From positions 4,040,501-4,104,500 of the forward strand of contig CP027224.1 of NCBI GenBank assembly GCA_002973635.1: a stretch of DNA of 64,000 nucleotides, in the 5' to 3' direction. Source of the DNA: Lysinibacillus sp. B2A1. GTDB taxonomy: Bacteria > Bacillota > Bacilli > Bacillales_A > Planococcaceae. The notes below the pieces were generated by a model, which was given only the letters and a program-made list of their open reading frames with translations, did not search any database and was not told the DNA's origin. The translations under genes and the position numbers were made by a program. Every line of letters starts with the position of its first letter. The stretch's first letter is position 1. Shown here piece by piece: positions 44,595 through 53,924 of the stretch.

Positions 44595-45293
44595 TTATTC
44601 CTCCTTTTGAATAGCTTTATTTACAGCAGCTTGCGCGTGTATCATCGTTGTATCAAAAACGGGAATTTCTACATCATCCTGCTTGATCAGCAACCCTATC
44701 TCTGTACATCCAAGAATTACTCCCTGCGCACCAGACTTCACAAGGTTATCAATTACTTGTAAATAATAATGTTTGGAAGAGGGTTTAATTTCCCCCAAAC
44801 ACAATTCTTCATAGATGATTCGATTGACCTCTGTTCGCTCCTCTACCTGTGGAACAAGTACTGTAATTCCGAAGGTTTCCACTCTAGCCTTATAGAAATC
44901 CTGCTCCATTGTATACTTTGTCCCTAGAAGAGCTATTTTTTGTAAACCCATCTCTACTATTTTATGTGCTGTTGCATCGGCTATATGTAAAATGGGGATC
45001 GTAATTCTCTGCTGAATTGTATCAATTACCTTATGCATGGTATTGGTGCAAATAACAATAAAACTCGCGCCCGCCTTCTCCAAAGAATAGGCGGCTTCAG
45101 CAAGCACCTCACCAGCCTTGTCCCATTCTCCTCTAGCTTGAAAATGTTCAATTTCCTGAAAATCTACACTATATAATATACACTTTGCCGAATGCAAACC
45201 TCCTAACTGCTTTTTTACTTCTTCATTAAGTAGTCGATAATACTCTGAAGAAGATTCCCAGCTCATGCCACCAATTAGTCCAATCGTATTCAT
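44595..45293 (-). CDS. Aspartate/glutamate racemase family protein
   Basis: The 232 residues begin MNTIGLIGGMSWESSSEYY. The two catalytic Cys lie in IVICTNTMHKV and VILGCTEIGLL. The family is cofactor-independent and interconverts D- and L-amino acids (RacX/YgeA-like members have broad specificity). Upstream of the peptidase genes and the importer on the same strand, it would convert released D-amino acids. GGAG site 6 nt before the ATG. Confidence 0.88.
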   Translation of the reverse strand: MNTIGLIGGMSWESSSEYYRLLNEEVKKQLGGLHSAKCILYSVDFQEIEHFQARGEWDKAGEVLAEAAYSLEKAGASFIVICTNTMHKVIDTIQQRITIPILHIADATAHKIVEMGLQKIALLGTKYTMEQDFYKARVETFGITVLVPQVEERTEVNRIIYEELCLGEIKPSSKHYYLQVIDNLVKSGAQGVILGCTEIGLLIKQDDVEIPVFDTTMIHAQAAVNKAIQKEE

Positions 45294-45356
45294 ATGCTTC
45301 TCTCCTTTTCTATCATTATATATTTAATTTAATCACAAAAATGTGTTTTTCACTTA

Positions 45357-45653
45357 TTAAGATTCAATTCGTCTATTGCGCTTCTCCATTTCTTCAGCCG
45401 TTCTTTTCAAATATTGCAAATACCTAATTAAAAAAATTGGAAGAACTGTAGCCAATAGATTGATACTACTAAAAAATAGATAAGCCTGTTCCATTTCAAT
45501 TAAATGTGAATAAATAATGCCTATTAAACTGCTAAAAGCTAAAACTAATACAGATGGGATTCGTGGAATGAGAAAAGTGATCAATCCTGCCAAAAAGATC
45601 ATAACCATAATCATCAGTAAAAAATGCCAATAGAGTTGAAAATAGAACGCCAT
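45357..45653 (-). CDS. Small membrane protein, function unknown
   Basis: About 98 residues with three hydrophobic spans (near 5-30, 33-50 and 55-78) and a charged C-terminal tail (RTAEEMEKRNRR). GGAGGAGAG lies about 7 nt before ATG 45653. No family recognised. Confidence 0.6.
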   Translation of the reverse strand: MAFYFQLYWHFLLMIMVMIFLAGLITFLIPRIPSVLVLAFSSLIGIIYSHLIEMEQAYLFFSSINLLATVLPIFLIRYLQYLKRTAEEMEKRNRRIES

Positions 45654-45843
45654 TCTCTCTCCTCCATTCATCATAATGTCTGTTTCTTTACCCTTATCTG
45701 AACATTCCGATAAAACCCCAGAATACTTTTGTTGTTATTTTGATATTACAAAGACACACGTCCACAATCCTCATCTATAGGAAAGGCTATAAATATTCGA
45801 TTTAAACACCATAATATTACCATAATTCATTATTTTCAAAAAG

Positions 45844-45873
45844 TTGATTTTTAATAAAAAATAAGTGTAGACT
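45844..45873 (+). promoter_or_regulatory. Possible sigma-A promoter of the symporter gene
   Basis: TTGATT and TAGACT are separated by 18 nt and end about 28 nt before the ATG. Confidence 0.4.
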
Positions 45874-45901
45874 AAAACGTATTGTGAAAGGAGGAAAGCT
45901 G

Positions 45902-47296
45902 ATGGAATGGTTATCTACGATTGTCAATAACACGAACTCAATATTATGGACATATATTCTTATCATACTATTATTAGTAGCAGGATTATATTTTTCATTC
46001 GGCACAAAATTTGTACAAATTAGACTTTTTCCTGAAATGTTCCGTTTAATTGTTGAAAAAAGAGAAGGAGAGTCAGGAGTTTCTCCATTCCAAGCCTTTA
46101 CGATAAGCGCAGCCTCGCGTGTAGGGACAGGTAATATTACCGGTGTTGCTTTAGCAATTGGTGTAGGTGGACCTGGTGCAGTATTTTGGATGTGGATCAT
46201 TGCTATATTAGGGATGGCAACTGCCTTTATTGAAAGTACTCTAGCTCAGGTATACAAGGTGAAGGATGGCGAAACATTTCGTGGTGGACCAGCTTATTAT
46301 ATGGAAAAGGCGCTAGGACAACGCAAGCTAGGTATTATTTTTAGTATTCTGTTAACGTTAAGTTTTGGCTTTATATTTAATGCTGTACAGTCCAATACTA
46401 TTGCAACCTCTGTTGGTGAAGCGTTTGGTATAAGACCTTGGATTATTGGGGCTATTTTGGTCGTATTAACAGCCATGATTATTTTTGGTGGGGTTCAAAG
46501 AATTGTAAAAGTGACACAGGTCCTTGTACCCGTCATGGCTATTTTCTATTTACTTGTCGCACTATATGTGGTTGTTACGAACTTATCTGAAATTCCTACA
46601 GTTTTCAAACTTATCTTCATGCAAGCTTTTGGTCTTCAGGAAGCTGCTGGAGGAGCAATTGGCATCGCCATTATGCAAGGTGTACGTCGTGGTTTGTTTT
46701 CAAACGAGGCTGGAATGGGGAGTGTACCTAACGCAGCAGCTACCGCTAATACCTCACACCCTGCAAAGCAAGGGCTTGTACAGAGCTTAGGTGTCTTTTT
46801 TGATACGATTATGATTTGTACAGCAACCGCATTTATCATTATTTTAGCGGGCTTATATGATAAAGGAGAAAGCAATGGCATTATCCTTACGCAAAACTCA
46901 CTTGCTATCCATGTAGGTGGGTGGGCACCTTACTTTATTGCTATTGCCATTATCTTCTTTGCCTTTAGCTCGATCGTTGGTAACTACTATTATGGAGAAT
47001 CCAATATTGAATTTATGAATGCCCATAAGGGGTGGATGTTCTTCTACCGTACGTTAGTGCTGGCGATGGTCATGTTTGGTTCCGTTGCACAAGTTCAGCT
47101 AGTCTGGAATTTAGCAGATTTATTTATGGGACTTATGGCTTTTATTAATATAGCAATTATCATGATTCTTGGCAAAATTGCCTTCCTTGTTTTAGACGAT
47201 TTTACGAAGCAACGTAATACAGGCAAAAATCCAGTATTTTATGCAAAATCAATTCCAACATTGAAAAATACAGATTGTTGGGACGAAGATCGTTAA
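45902..47296 (+). CDS. Sodium:alanine/glycine symporter (AgcS family)
   Basis: The 464 residues form about ten to eleven membrane helices. AgcS motifs include SPFQAFTISAASRVGTGNITGVA, split here as family hallmarks GTGNITG, then GAVFWMW and GPAYYMEKALG. GLFSNEAGMGSVPNAAAT is near the middle. It imports alanine or glycine with sodium. ATG 45902 has AAAGGAGG 6 nt before it. Its nearness to the murein-peptide cluster is consistent with uptake of alanine. Confidence 0.9.
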   Translation: MEWLSTIVNNTNSILWTYILIILLLVAGLYFSFGTKFVQIRLFPEMFRLIVEKREGESGVSPFQAFTISAASRVGTGNITGVALAIGVGGPGAVFWMWIIAILGMATAFIESTLAQVYKVKDGETFRGGPAYYMEKALGQRKLGIIFSILLTLSFGFIFNAVQSNTIATSVGEAFGIRPWIIGAILVVLTAMIIFGGVQRIVKVTQVLVPVMAIFYLLVALYVVVTNLSEIPTVFKLIFMQAFGLQEAAGGAIGIAIMQGVRRGLFSNEAGMGSVPNAAATANTSHPAKQGLVQSLGVFFDTIMICTATAFIIILAGLYDKGESNGIILTQNSLAIHVGGWAPYFIAIAIIFFAFSSIVGNYYYGESNIEFMNAHKGWMFFYRTLVLAMVMFGSVAQVQLVWNLADLFMGLMAFINIAIIMILGKIAFLVLDDFTKQRNTGKNPVFYAKSIPTLKNTDCWDEDR

Positions 47297-47346
47297 TACC
47301 TCAAACGCAACTCCTTCAATGGAGGGGATTGATAGCTTTAAAAACT

Positions 47347-47398
47347 AAAAAAGTCGATTTGCATCACATTTTTTGTGGCAAATCGACTTTTTCAGTGT
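47347..47398. repeat. Palindromic repeat unit acting as terminator (copy 1 of 2)
   Basis: AAAAAGTCGATTTGC and GCAAATCGACTTTTT pair perfectly. The 52-nt unit recurs inverted at 56034-56085 with a single mismatch, where it forms the left end of a MITE-like element. Here only that end is present. It sits between the symporter and the convergent chemoreceptor. Confidence 0.85.
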
Positions 47399-47410
47399 CC
47401 TCCTTTTGTG

Positions 47411-49372
47411 TTAATAGTTAAATTGACTAATTAACTGTTTTAATTCATCTGCCATATGTGCTAAAGCTTGTGCAGAGGCATTGATTTCTTCCATAGAGGC
47501 CAATTGTTCCTCAGTAGAGGCAGCAACATCCTCAGATGCAGTTGCATTTCCTTGTGCAGAGAAAGCCAGATCCTCTGTAATAGCTGCTACTTCTTGTACA
47601 CTTGCTGACATTTGCTCGGAGGCAGAAGAAACCTCATTCATTTTTGGCATAATATCATTCATACTTGTGAGGATTACTTGGAATTTGGTAATAGCTTCAT
47701 CAGATACCTGTAAACCATTTTGAACATCCTCTGAAACTTTCGCCATAATAGTAACAGATTGTTCTGTTTCTAGCTGAATACTATGAATAAGCTCAAAAAT
47801 TTGCTTGGCTGATGTCTGAGATTGCTCTGCTAGTTTCCTTACTTCATCAGCAACAACAGCAAATCCTTTACCATGTTCCCCTGCTCTTGCTGCTTCAATG
47901 GCAGCATTTAAAGCCAGTAAGTTAGTTTGATCCGCTATGCCCGTAATAACATCTAAAATAGATGTTATTTGCTGTGAGCGCTCGTGTAAAGTTTGAATTT
48001 TTTGGTTGGATTCTGTCACCGATACATGGATCGATTGCATTTGATTCTTTGTATTTTGGACTGCCTTTCCACCTTCATCTGCTTGATGAGTAGCGTGTTG
48101 AGAGAGGTCTGTCACAGTAGAAGAGATATCTGCAATATGAAGAATTGCCTTCGAAAGCTCATGAAGCGATTGTGCGTTTTTATTGGCACTCGTTGTTTGT
48201 ATATCTGCACTTGATGCAACATCCTGGATTGATATTGCCACCTTTTCCGTTGCTATACTTGTTTGATTCGCATTGGCAGTTAGCTCTTCTGCTGAAGATG
48301 CCACCTCCTCTGCATTTCGCTCAATTTTTTGGATAAGTGTACGTAAGCTACCTTGCATATCATTAAAGGCTTGACCTAGCTGTCCAATTTCATCCTTGGA
48401 GGTTACCACGACTTTTTCAGTTAAATCACCCTTGCTAATCGTTACAGCACTATCCTTTAGTGCTCTAATCGGTTTAATCACAGCTTTCATAACAAAATAG
48501 AAAACAATCGAGCTGATTACAATAGCTGCACCTAATACTAAAAGTGTATGAGATAAGATCGTTGAAGCAGATTCATCTATTTCCTTCGCAAAAATTGTGC
48601 CAGTAATTTTCCAATTTGTTAGCTCATTTGTTGTAAAAAACATAATACGATTATCTTCATTAAAGACATATTCATATGTTCCTGACGTACTGTCGTATAA
48701 TTTATTAAGGAAACTCTCTTTTAATTCTCCGCCCGCTTCTAAGGTAGGATGAGCAATTACCATATTATTGTCACCGAAAATGGATGGATAGCCATTTTTA
48801 CCGATGCTAATGGAGTCGGAGATTTTTTGAAGATCCGTTAATTTTATATCCACTGCGACAACTCCAGATTGATCCTTCACTTGTCTGGCGATTGTCACCA
48901 CCATATCTCCAGTCCCTGCATCAATATAAGGGTTTGTAATTAATGTATCACTCTTAAGTGATTTTGCTTTCTTGTACCAATCTCTTTCTAATGGGTTATA
49001 ATCTTCCCCATTTAGTCTAGGCTCTTGTAGAAATTCACCTTTATCTGTTCCAACATAAATACTTAACACATCTGGATGAAGCTTTGTATATTGTTGAAAA
49101 TTTGATAGTATAGTCGTTTTTGATGCTTCATACTGTAAAGCGTCTATTTCATTACTGAAAATACTTACATCATTTATTTTTTCACTAATAGTTTTATCAA
49201 TAAGCTTATTTAAAATATCTACACTTTCATTTGCACTAAACAAAATTTCTTGCTCTATAGAATTTTTAGCCGAAAGGTAGGACAGACTCCCAACAGAAAT
49301 GACCGGGATAAGTAATATAAGAGCAAATAAAGTATAAAGCTTGCCCTTAAAGCTTCCAAAAAATTGTTTCAT
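47411..49372 (-). CDS. Methyl-accepting chemotaxis protein with dCache sensor
   Basis: The 653 residues run: membrane span 10-32, extracellular dCache-like domain about 35-275 ([20 protein letters not shown]), second span about 280-302, HAMP to 352, then a long signalling coil. The CheA/CheW-contacting tip is [22 protein letters not shown]. dCache sensors often bind amino acids or other small metabolites. AAGGAGAA site. Confidence 0.92.
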   Translation of the reverse strand: MKQFFGSFKGKLYTLFALILLIPVISVGSLSYLSAKNSIEQEILFSANESVDILNKLIDKTISEKINDVSIFSNEIDALQYEASKTTILSNFQQYTKLHPDVLSIYVGTDKGEFLQEPRLNGEDYNPLERDWYKKAKSLKSDTLITNPYIDAGTGDMVVTIARQVKDQSGVVAVDIKLTDLQKISDSISIGKNGYPSIFGDNNMVIAHPTLEAGGELKESFLNKLYDSTSGTYEYVFNEDNRIMFFTTNELTNWKITGTIFAKEIDESASTILSHTLLVLGAAIVISSIVFYFVMKAVIKPIRALKDSAVTISKGDLTEKVVVTSKDEIGQLGQAFNDMQGSLRTLIQKIERNAEEVASSAEELTANANQTSIATEKVAISIQDVASSADIQTTSANKNAQSLHELSKAILHIADISSTVTDLSQHATHQADEGGKAVQNTKNQMQSIHVSVTESNQKIQTLHERSQQITSILDVITGIADQTNLLALNAAIEAARAGEHGKGFAVVADEVRKLAEQSQTSAKQIFELIHSIQLETEQSVTIMAKVSEDVQNGLQVSDEAITKFQVILTSMNDIMPKMNEVSSASEQMSASVQEVAAITEDLAFSAQGNATASEDVAASTEEQLASMEEINASAQALAHMADELKQLISQFNY

Positions 49373-49579
49373 GCAACAGTTCTCCTTTTGTCTTCGTTAG
49401 CTATAAAAGTTTATTCTAGAGATGTGTTTGTACGCTATATGCTTTATTGGCACTTTAGACTCAAAAAGAATGCCGCTTCCCTCCCCTGTTCAACCTTCCC
49501 TTCCTTTTCAATTCACCCCAAGCTTTTATCGGTCGAAATAACTAATTTTTTCTCCATGAGTGAAAATACTTTAAATTTC

Positions 49580-49651
49580 TCGATAAATCGCAAAAAAGTT
49601 TCGATAAATCATATAAAACTGTTGATAAATTCACAATATTGATCGATAAAA
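49580..49651. repeat. Four direct repeats of TCGATAAAT spaced exactly 21 nt
   Basis: Copies begin at 49580, 49601, 49622 (TTGATAAAT) and 49643 (TCGATAAAA). The period of 21 nt is two turns of B-DNA, so the copies face the same side of the helix. They lie between the two chemoreceptor genes, upstream of the one at 47411-49372. The rest of 49373-49655 has no gene. Confidence 0.75.
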
Positions 49652-49655
49652 TTTA

Positions 49656-49689
49656 TAAGCGTATTCGACTGATATATCGAATACGCTTA
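49656..49689. terminator. Terminator of the second chemoreceptor gene
   Basis: TAAGCGTATTCGA and TCGAATACGCTTA pair perfectly over 13 bp. Confidence 0.75.
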
Positions 49690-49759
49690 AATTTAGACGA
49701 TTGAATTTATTTTTTTATAACTCCTGTATCATCTCGACACGTCAAAGATGAGATGAATG

Positions 49760-51439
49760 TTAATATTTAAATGCCTGAATCGATTCTTGTAGGTCAATTG
49801 CCATTTTAGCCAAATGAGAAGAGGCTGCTGCAACTTCTTCCATCGCCGCGTTTTGTTCTTCAGATGATGCAGCGACACTTTGCACATTGCCGCTTGATTT
49901 CATGGATACCTCGCTAATATAATCAATTTCCTTCACTAGTTTTTCAATATCTAGATAAATCGCTCGTATAGCTGCCGTGACAGCCTGTGTTTGTGCCTGT
50001 ACGTCATTTATAGCCTCATCAATTGTTATGAAATTATCTCTTGCCACATTCACTTTGTCCCTGCCAACCGTTACAGACTCATTACTATTGCCCATGTCTT
50101 CCTCAATAATTCGAGTACTTTCAGTAATTTGTGCAACGACTTTTTCTATATCTATAGCAGCTAAATTCGATTCATCTGCTAGTTTTCGAACCTCTTCGGC
50201 AACGACCGCAAATCCCTTACCATGCTCACCGCTTCTTGCGGCTTCTATCGAGGCATTGATTGCTAATAAATTCGTTTGCGTGGCAATATTTTTGATAACA
50301 TTCACTGCTGAAACAATCGATGCCGTATTTTCATCTAAATCATTAACGCGAGTGCTTAGCTCTGCCGTATTATCTGAAATCTCATTCATTTGTTCAATAA
50401 CATCCCGAACTGAGGAACGCCCTGAACTTGCCATGCTTTTCGTTTCCACCGTGGCATTATTAACATTATCAATACTTGTAGAAATTTCGTTCATTTTTTT
50501 CAAGATGTGAGTGGATAAATTCCGAACATCACTTGTTAGAGAGTCCTGCTGTTCAATCCCCTGTGCAATATCTTGAATGGATTCTGTCACCACTTCTGTT
50601 GCCTGCGTTACCTCAATACTGCTTGCTGTCAACTGCTCAGAGGTTGCTGCTACTTGTTCAGAGGATTGTCCAACTTGCTTCATCGTATGTCTCAGTTTTT
50701 CTGACATTATATTAAAGGAATTTGCAAGCTGGGCAAACTCATCCTTTGTTTTAAATTGAAGGTGTGTTTGTAAATCACCATTTGAAAACTTATCCATTTC
50801 AACAACAGTTTGTTGAATATTTTTTGCAACCCTTCTGCCAAATACAGTTGCAATAATAATACTGATAAGCAGTGATATAATTGCCAATACTGCAATTTCT
50901 TTACCACTTGTGTCTCCACTTTGCCTTGTTACCTCTATAAGGGCCTGCATATCCTTTTGCTGCGCTGTTGCCATTGTTTTTCCAAAGACAACTAATTTTT
51001 GCGAACCTTCTCCTAATATCGGTAATGCAAGCTGCTGTGCTTGTTGATGCTCACCATTTTGAAATAGTGGCACTATTTTTTCATCAATTGGCTTTTCCCA
51101 TTCATCTAATTGCTTTAAAAACTGTTCAAAGTCTGCATTTTTATAGCCAAGTTCTTCAATACGACGAATGGATTTATGTAAGGTATCTCGAATTTCAAAA
51201 TGATTATTAAGCATTTCTTCCTTTCCATACAGCATATAGCCTCTTATAGCTGCATTCGCTCGAACTGTTTGGAAGGAAATATCCTGATATAAATCGATTA
51301 ATTCTGTTTTTTCTTGAATCTCTTTAAGCGTGTGACGATTATCATTTAAATAATACATAGAAATACCTGTAATTAATAATAGAAAAATCAACACTAGCCC
51401 AAAAGCAAACTGCAATTTTCTTTCTACCGTTATCTTCAT
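49760..51439 (-). CDS. Methyl-accepting chemotaxis protein with four-helix-bundle sensor
   Basis: The 559 residues run: membrane span 11-30, an all-helical extracellular domain about 32-185 (4HB_MCP/CHASE3-like), span 188-207, HAMP to about 262, and a signalling coil with tip [22 protein letters not shown]. Its sensor differs completely from the neighbouring receptor, so it detects another signal. AGGGAGC site. Confidence 0.92.
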   Translation of the reverse strand: MKITVERKLQFAFGLVLIFLLLITGISMYYLNDNRHTLKEIQEKTELIDLYQDISFQTVRANAAIRGYMLYGKEEMLNNHFEIRDTLHKSIRRIEELGYKNADFEQFLKQLDEWEKPIDEKIVPLFQNGEHQQAQQLALPILGEGSQKLVVFGKTMATAQQKDMQALIEVTRQSGDTSGKEIAVLAIISLLISIIIATVFGRRVAKNIQQTVVEMDKFSNGDLQTHLQFKTKDEFAQLANSFNIMSEKLRHTMKQVGQSSEQVAATSEQLTASSIEVTQATEVVTESIQDIAQGIEQQDSLTSDVRNLSTHILKKMNEISTSIDNVNNATVETKSMASSGRSSVRDVIEQMNEISDNTAELSTRVNDLDENTASIVSAVNVIKNIATQTNLLAINASIEAARSGEHGKGFAVVAEEVRKLADESNLAAIDIEKVVAQITESTRIIEEDMGNSNESVTVGRDKVNVARDNFITIDEAINDVQAQTQAVTAAIRAIYLDIEKLVKEIDYISEVSMKSSGNVQSVAASSEEQNAAMEEVAAASSHLAKMAIDLQESIQAFKY

Positions 51440-51633
51440 AAAGCTCCCTCTATTCTGCTATTGTCATAAGCTCTCTTGAGTATAGCCTATCTATAACTAT
51501 TATCCTAGATGAAGTAAATCGAAAATCTTCTTATTAAACTAATTTTTTACAATAAATAAACACATTTTAAAATATCTTGACTTTTCCACGTTTCAATCAA
51601 TTATTTTGCTAATTAAAGTAATGAGTGAAGTGC

Positions 51634-51765
51634 TCATTGCAATGTTTGCAAAAAACTTGATGGCCGTGATACAAGCTCTTCATGTTGTGTATCATAATGA
51701 ATGAATAATACTAGAGCGCAACCAATTCCGAGTAAAAGTGTTAAATAGATGTTGCCTTTTCTCAT
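51634..51765 (-). CDS. Small single-span membrane protein (43 residues)
   Basis: ATG 51765 with GGAAGG 5 nt upstream opens 43 codons. A basic start (MRKGN) leads to one hydrophobic helix (IYLTLLLGIGCALVLFI) and a polar tail. The topology is that of a small membrane-inserted regulator or stress protein. No family recognised. The remainder of 51440-51930 shows no other gene. Confidence 0.5.
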   Translation of the reverse strand: MRKGNIYLTLLLGIGCALVLFIHYDTQHEELVSRPSSFLQTLQ

Positions 51766-51931
51766 TTAATCCTTCCCTATCTCCAAAATCCTCTTTCCAC
51801 ATCCAACTATTGTTATATACGGTTAATTCCACTAAAAAGATTCAATAATATTATAATGGTTTTATTTCCCTTTACTAGATGAAATGGCTTATACTAACAG
51901 TGACTAGATAAAGTGAATCTTTAATCATTGC

Positions 51932-52045
51932 TATAGAGGGGCGTACTCCTCATCCTGCGGAAACGCTTGTGTGAACAACAACGTGTTGGTGACACTTCGC
52001 TTTTGGGCACAGATAAATTACTGCCCGTTTATGCGAGATAAAGGA
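51932..52045 (+). ncRNA. Candidate structured 5' leader RNA, class unknown
   Basis: This GC-richer island in AT-rich DNA can form several stems: GAGG/CCTC, GCG/CGC with a GAAA loop, a nested GTGT/ACAC with CAAC/GTTG inside, and GGGCA/TGCCC. It ends at the ribosome site of the caspase/CHAT-like gene. None of the common riboswitch cores (B12, SAM, TPP, FMN, purine, lysine, glycine, guanidine, T-box) is visible. Confidence 0.4.
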
Positions 52046-52056
52046 GGTCAATAAGT

Positions 52057-52611
52057 ATGAGTAAACCAGAATTATATGTTAGTTTAGTAGTTGGTCCAGA
52101 TTGTGATATCGAATCCATTGCTTTAAGATCTGTATTAGAGTCATTTGGTGCAAGAGTGACGCTTCATTTAATTGGAAGGCCCAATGACTTCATAGATGTG
52201 CTATCAGGTCAGGATCTTGACCAAAAACTGGATTATTTAATTCTTAATTTTCATGGAGATGAGGGGCGCTTTTGCATGCCAGAGCTAGGGGAGGAGATTT
52301 ATGAATTAAATGAACCAAGAGGAGCATTTTTCAGTTCACAAGAAGTTCTACAATATTGTCAACTTCATGGTGTAAAGGTGATTGCCTCTGGCTGTTCACT
52401 AGGTGAAAAGCCATTAGCTTCTGCCTTTTTAGAAAGTGGCTGTCACTCCTATTTAGGCCCAGATGACTACATAGATGGCAATGCAAATTTAATGTTTTTA
52501 ATTAGATATATGTATGAAATTATAACGCATGGGAAAACACAACAGGAGGCCTATGAAATCGCTAAATCTATAGATACAGAAACCTCCATGTATCAGCTTT
52601 ATTTTTCATAG
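52057..52611 (+). CDS. Small caspase/CHAT-like protein (putative cysteine peptidase fold)
   Basis: The 184 residues look like one domain. His66 is in LILNFHGDEGRF and Cys113 in VIASGCSLGEKPLASAFL, each after a hydrophobic strand, which is the His-Cys dyad layout of caspase-like and CHAT peptidases. The end (YMYEIITHGKTQQEAYEIA) matches the C-terminal helix of CHAT domains. There is no signal peptide and no partner gene. AAAGGAGGT site. Fold assignment is by motif order; peptidase activity is unproven. Related Bacillales proteins may carry a misleading aminolevulinate-dehydratase label. Confidence 0.55.
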   Translation: MSKPELYVSLVVGPDCDIESIALRSVLESFGARVTLHLIGRPNDFIDVLSGQDLDQKLDYLILNFHGDEGRFCMPELGEEIYELNEPRGAFFSSQEVLQYCQLHGVKVIASGCSLGEKPLASAFLESGCHSYLGPDDYIDGNANLMFLIRYMYEIITHGKTQQEAYEIAKSIDTETSMYQLYFS

Positions 52612-52624
52612 AGAACAAAATCAA

Positions 52625-52654
52625 AAAATCGTAGCGAAAAACAGCTACGATTTT
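52625..52654. terminator. Bidirectional terminator
   Basis: AAAATCGTAGC and GCTACGATTTT pair perfectly between convergent genes. Confidence 0.9.
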
Positions 52655-52656
52655 CT

Positions 52657-53190
52657 TTATTGATGTTTTTTTACCATCTCATCTGTAAAACTCTGAGATT
52701 GCCCTCTTGGAATACTTAATGTTTGCCATTGTGAGCCCGTTACTTGCTTTGCAATGTAAATAATTTGTCCAACATGCTGAGCATAATGTGACATTTGTCT
52801 TTCAATTGCATCAATCACTGAATGCTGCTCTCCCCTGATTGTAATAACTTTCTCTAAATCAGCTTCTGTTAATTGCTCGATGGCATCCAAAAAAACTTGC
52901 CATCCCTTTTCCCAGGCTGTTAAAATCTCTTCTGTAGTAGTAAGACTGTCTATAAATTCATCATCTCGATTTCTCGTTGATTTCTCGCCATCCGTTGTTA
53001 AAAAATCTGTCCATCTGGATATCATGTTGCCGCTAATATGCTTTACTATAACTGCAATGCTATTTGACTCTTCATTAATAGTCCAATGGTATTGTTCATG
53101 ATTTAACTGTGATAGTGTTTTGTCACCTTGCTCTTTGAGACTTTTAAACCTTTTACCAATTACATCTAAATAGATTTGTTCAATGTTCAT
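52657..53190 (-). CDS. DUF1572 / DinB-like protein
   Basis: The 177 residues form a four-helix DinB-like fold, with His at GNMISRW-preceding VKHISG (helix 2) and at MSHYAQHVGQIIYIAKQ (helix 4), the likely metal ligands. ATG 53190 with AAAGGGGA is preferred to a longer frame. Members are often linked to thiol-dependent transferases; the substrate is unknown here. Confidence 0.8.
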   Translation of the reverse strand: MNIEQIYLDVIGKRFKSLKEQGDKTLSQLNHEQYHWTINEESNSIAVIVKHISGNMISRWTDFLTTDGEKSTRNRDDEFIDSLTTTEEILTAWEKGWQVFLDAIEQLTEADLEKVITIRGEQHSVIDAIERQMSHYAQHVGQIIYIAKQVTGSQWQTLSIPRGQSQSFTDEMVKKHQ

Positions 53191-53206
53191 AAATATTCCC
53201 CTTTCT

Positions 53207-53563
53207 TCAAATAATATCAATACAGTCAAGACTCAATGCAATTTTGTGAGACATCCAACATTCAGAGTACTCTGTCCCAATTTCATGATTTTGAAGGCAA
53301 ATACGATTCATTCCATCAAGCCCATCGTATCCACAGTAGCCATTTAATCTTCTTTCACTAGAATGATAGTTACTATTTATTAAATCTTCCTTATGAATCA
53401 ATATAATGGACTCTTGTTGATCCATAAATACACCCTCACTTTTAACATAATAACCTTCTGGTACAAAATTCTGTCCATCATTATTATTTAATAGTTGATT
53501 ATTCGTCAACTCCTTCAAGCTTTTGGTTACTTCAATTCCACATGTTTTACACTTAACTATCAA
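53207..53563 (-). CDS. Cys-containing small protein, function unknown
   Basis: The 118 residues start with a Cys-x2-Cys pair (VKCKTCGIEV) and have more Cys later (NGYCGYDGLDGMN, then RICLQNHEIG), so a zinc site is possible. TTG start, 8 nt after GGGGAGG. The 16-nt spacing suggests cotranscription with the DUF1572 gene. Family not recognised. Confidence 0.55.
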   Translation of the reverse strand: MIVKCKTCGIEVTKSLKELTNNQLLNNNDGQNFVPEGYYVKSEGVFMDQQESIILIHKEDLINSNYHSSERRLNGYCGYDGLDGMNRICLQNHEIGTEYSECWMSHKIALSLDCIDII

Positions 53564-53653
53564 ACAAGGATCCTCCCCTATTATTTGATGTTATCTTTAC
53601 TTTACAATATTTAACACAGGTAAAGTAGAATTTTTTGTACAGTAGAGGTTATT

Positions 53654-53781
53654 CAGCTAAATTCCTTTACCAGCCCAATCGTTTTCTTTTGCATAGCCGC
53701 TTCATTTAAATTGACTAGATAGGCGATATGAAAAACATAACCATTATGATAGGTGTAAAGCTCATTGCACAATTTCCTCTG
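53654..53781 (-). pseudogene. Gene-tail remnant, family not recognised
   Basis: A 42-codon stretch, bounded by a stop upstream and ending in TGA, encodes NELYTYHNGYVFHIAYLVNL. There is no start. The stretch 53564-53885 holds nothing else. Confidence 0.35.
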
Positions 53782-53885
53782 CTATTTATAAATCCTTTGT
53801 GTAATAGTAATCAATTCGTACTACTCTCTGTATGTAGCTCCATAAACGAAGCCCAAGCTATAAAAGATTATTTTTCTCCATAAAA

Positions 53886-53913
53886 AAACCGTCTCTTCAT
53901 GTTGAGACGGTTT
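53886..53913 (-). terminator. Terminator of the Sco gene
   Basis: AAACCGTCTC and GAGACGGTTT pair perfectly; T run on the minus strand. Confidence 0.9.
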
Positions 53914-53924
53914 CCTTCTTGTTA

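Noticed and set aside
47347..47398. Counting this palindrome as a second complete MITE
   Set aside because: Only one terminal repeat (TTTTTCAGTGTCC, one mismatch) is present. The far end and a target duplication are missing.
49364..49642. Plus-strand frame over the TCGATAAAT repeats, whose 21-nt period would encode a 7-residue repeat
   Set aside because: No ribosome site or plausible protein. The period is better explained as DNA-level phasing of binding sites.
49580..49651. Regularly spaced repeats considered as a CRISPR array
   Set aside because: The units are only 9 nt with 12-nt gaps, far too short for repeats and spacers, and there are no cas genes.
51932..52045. Leader of the caspase/CHAT-like gene considered as a T-box, ZTP, THF, fluoride, manganese or c-di-GMP riboswitch
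   Set aside because: The conserved core strings of those classes are absent. I left it as an unassigned structured leader.
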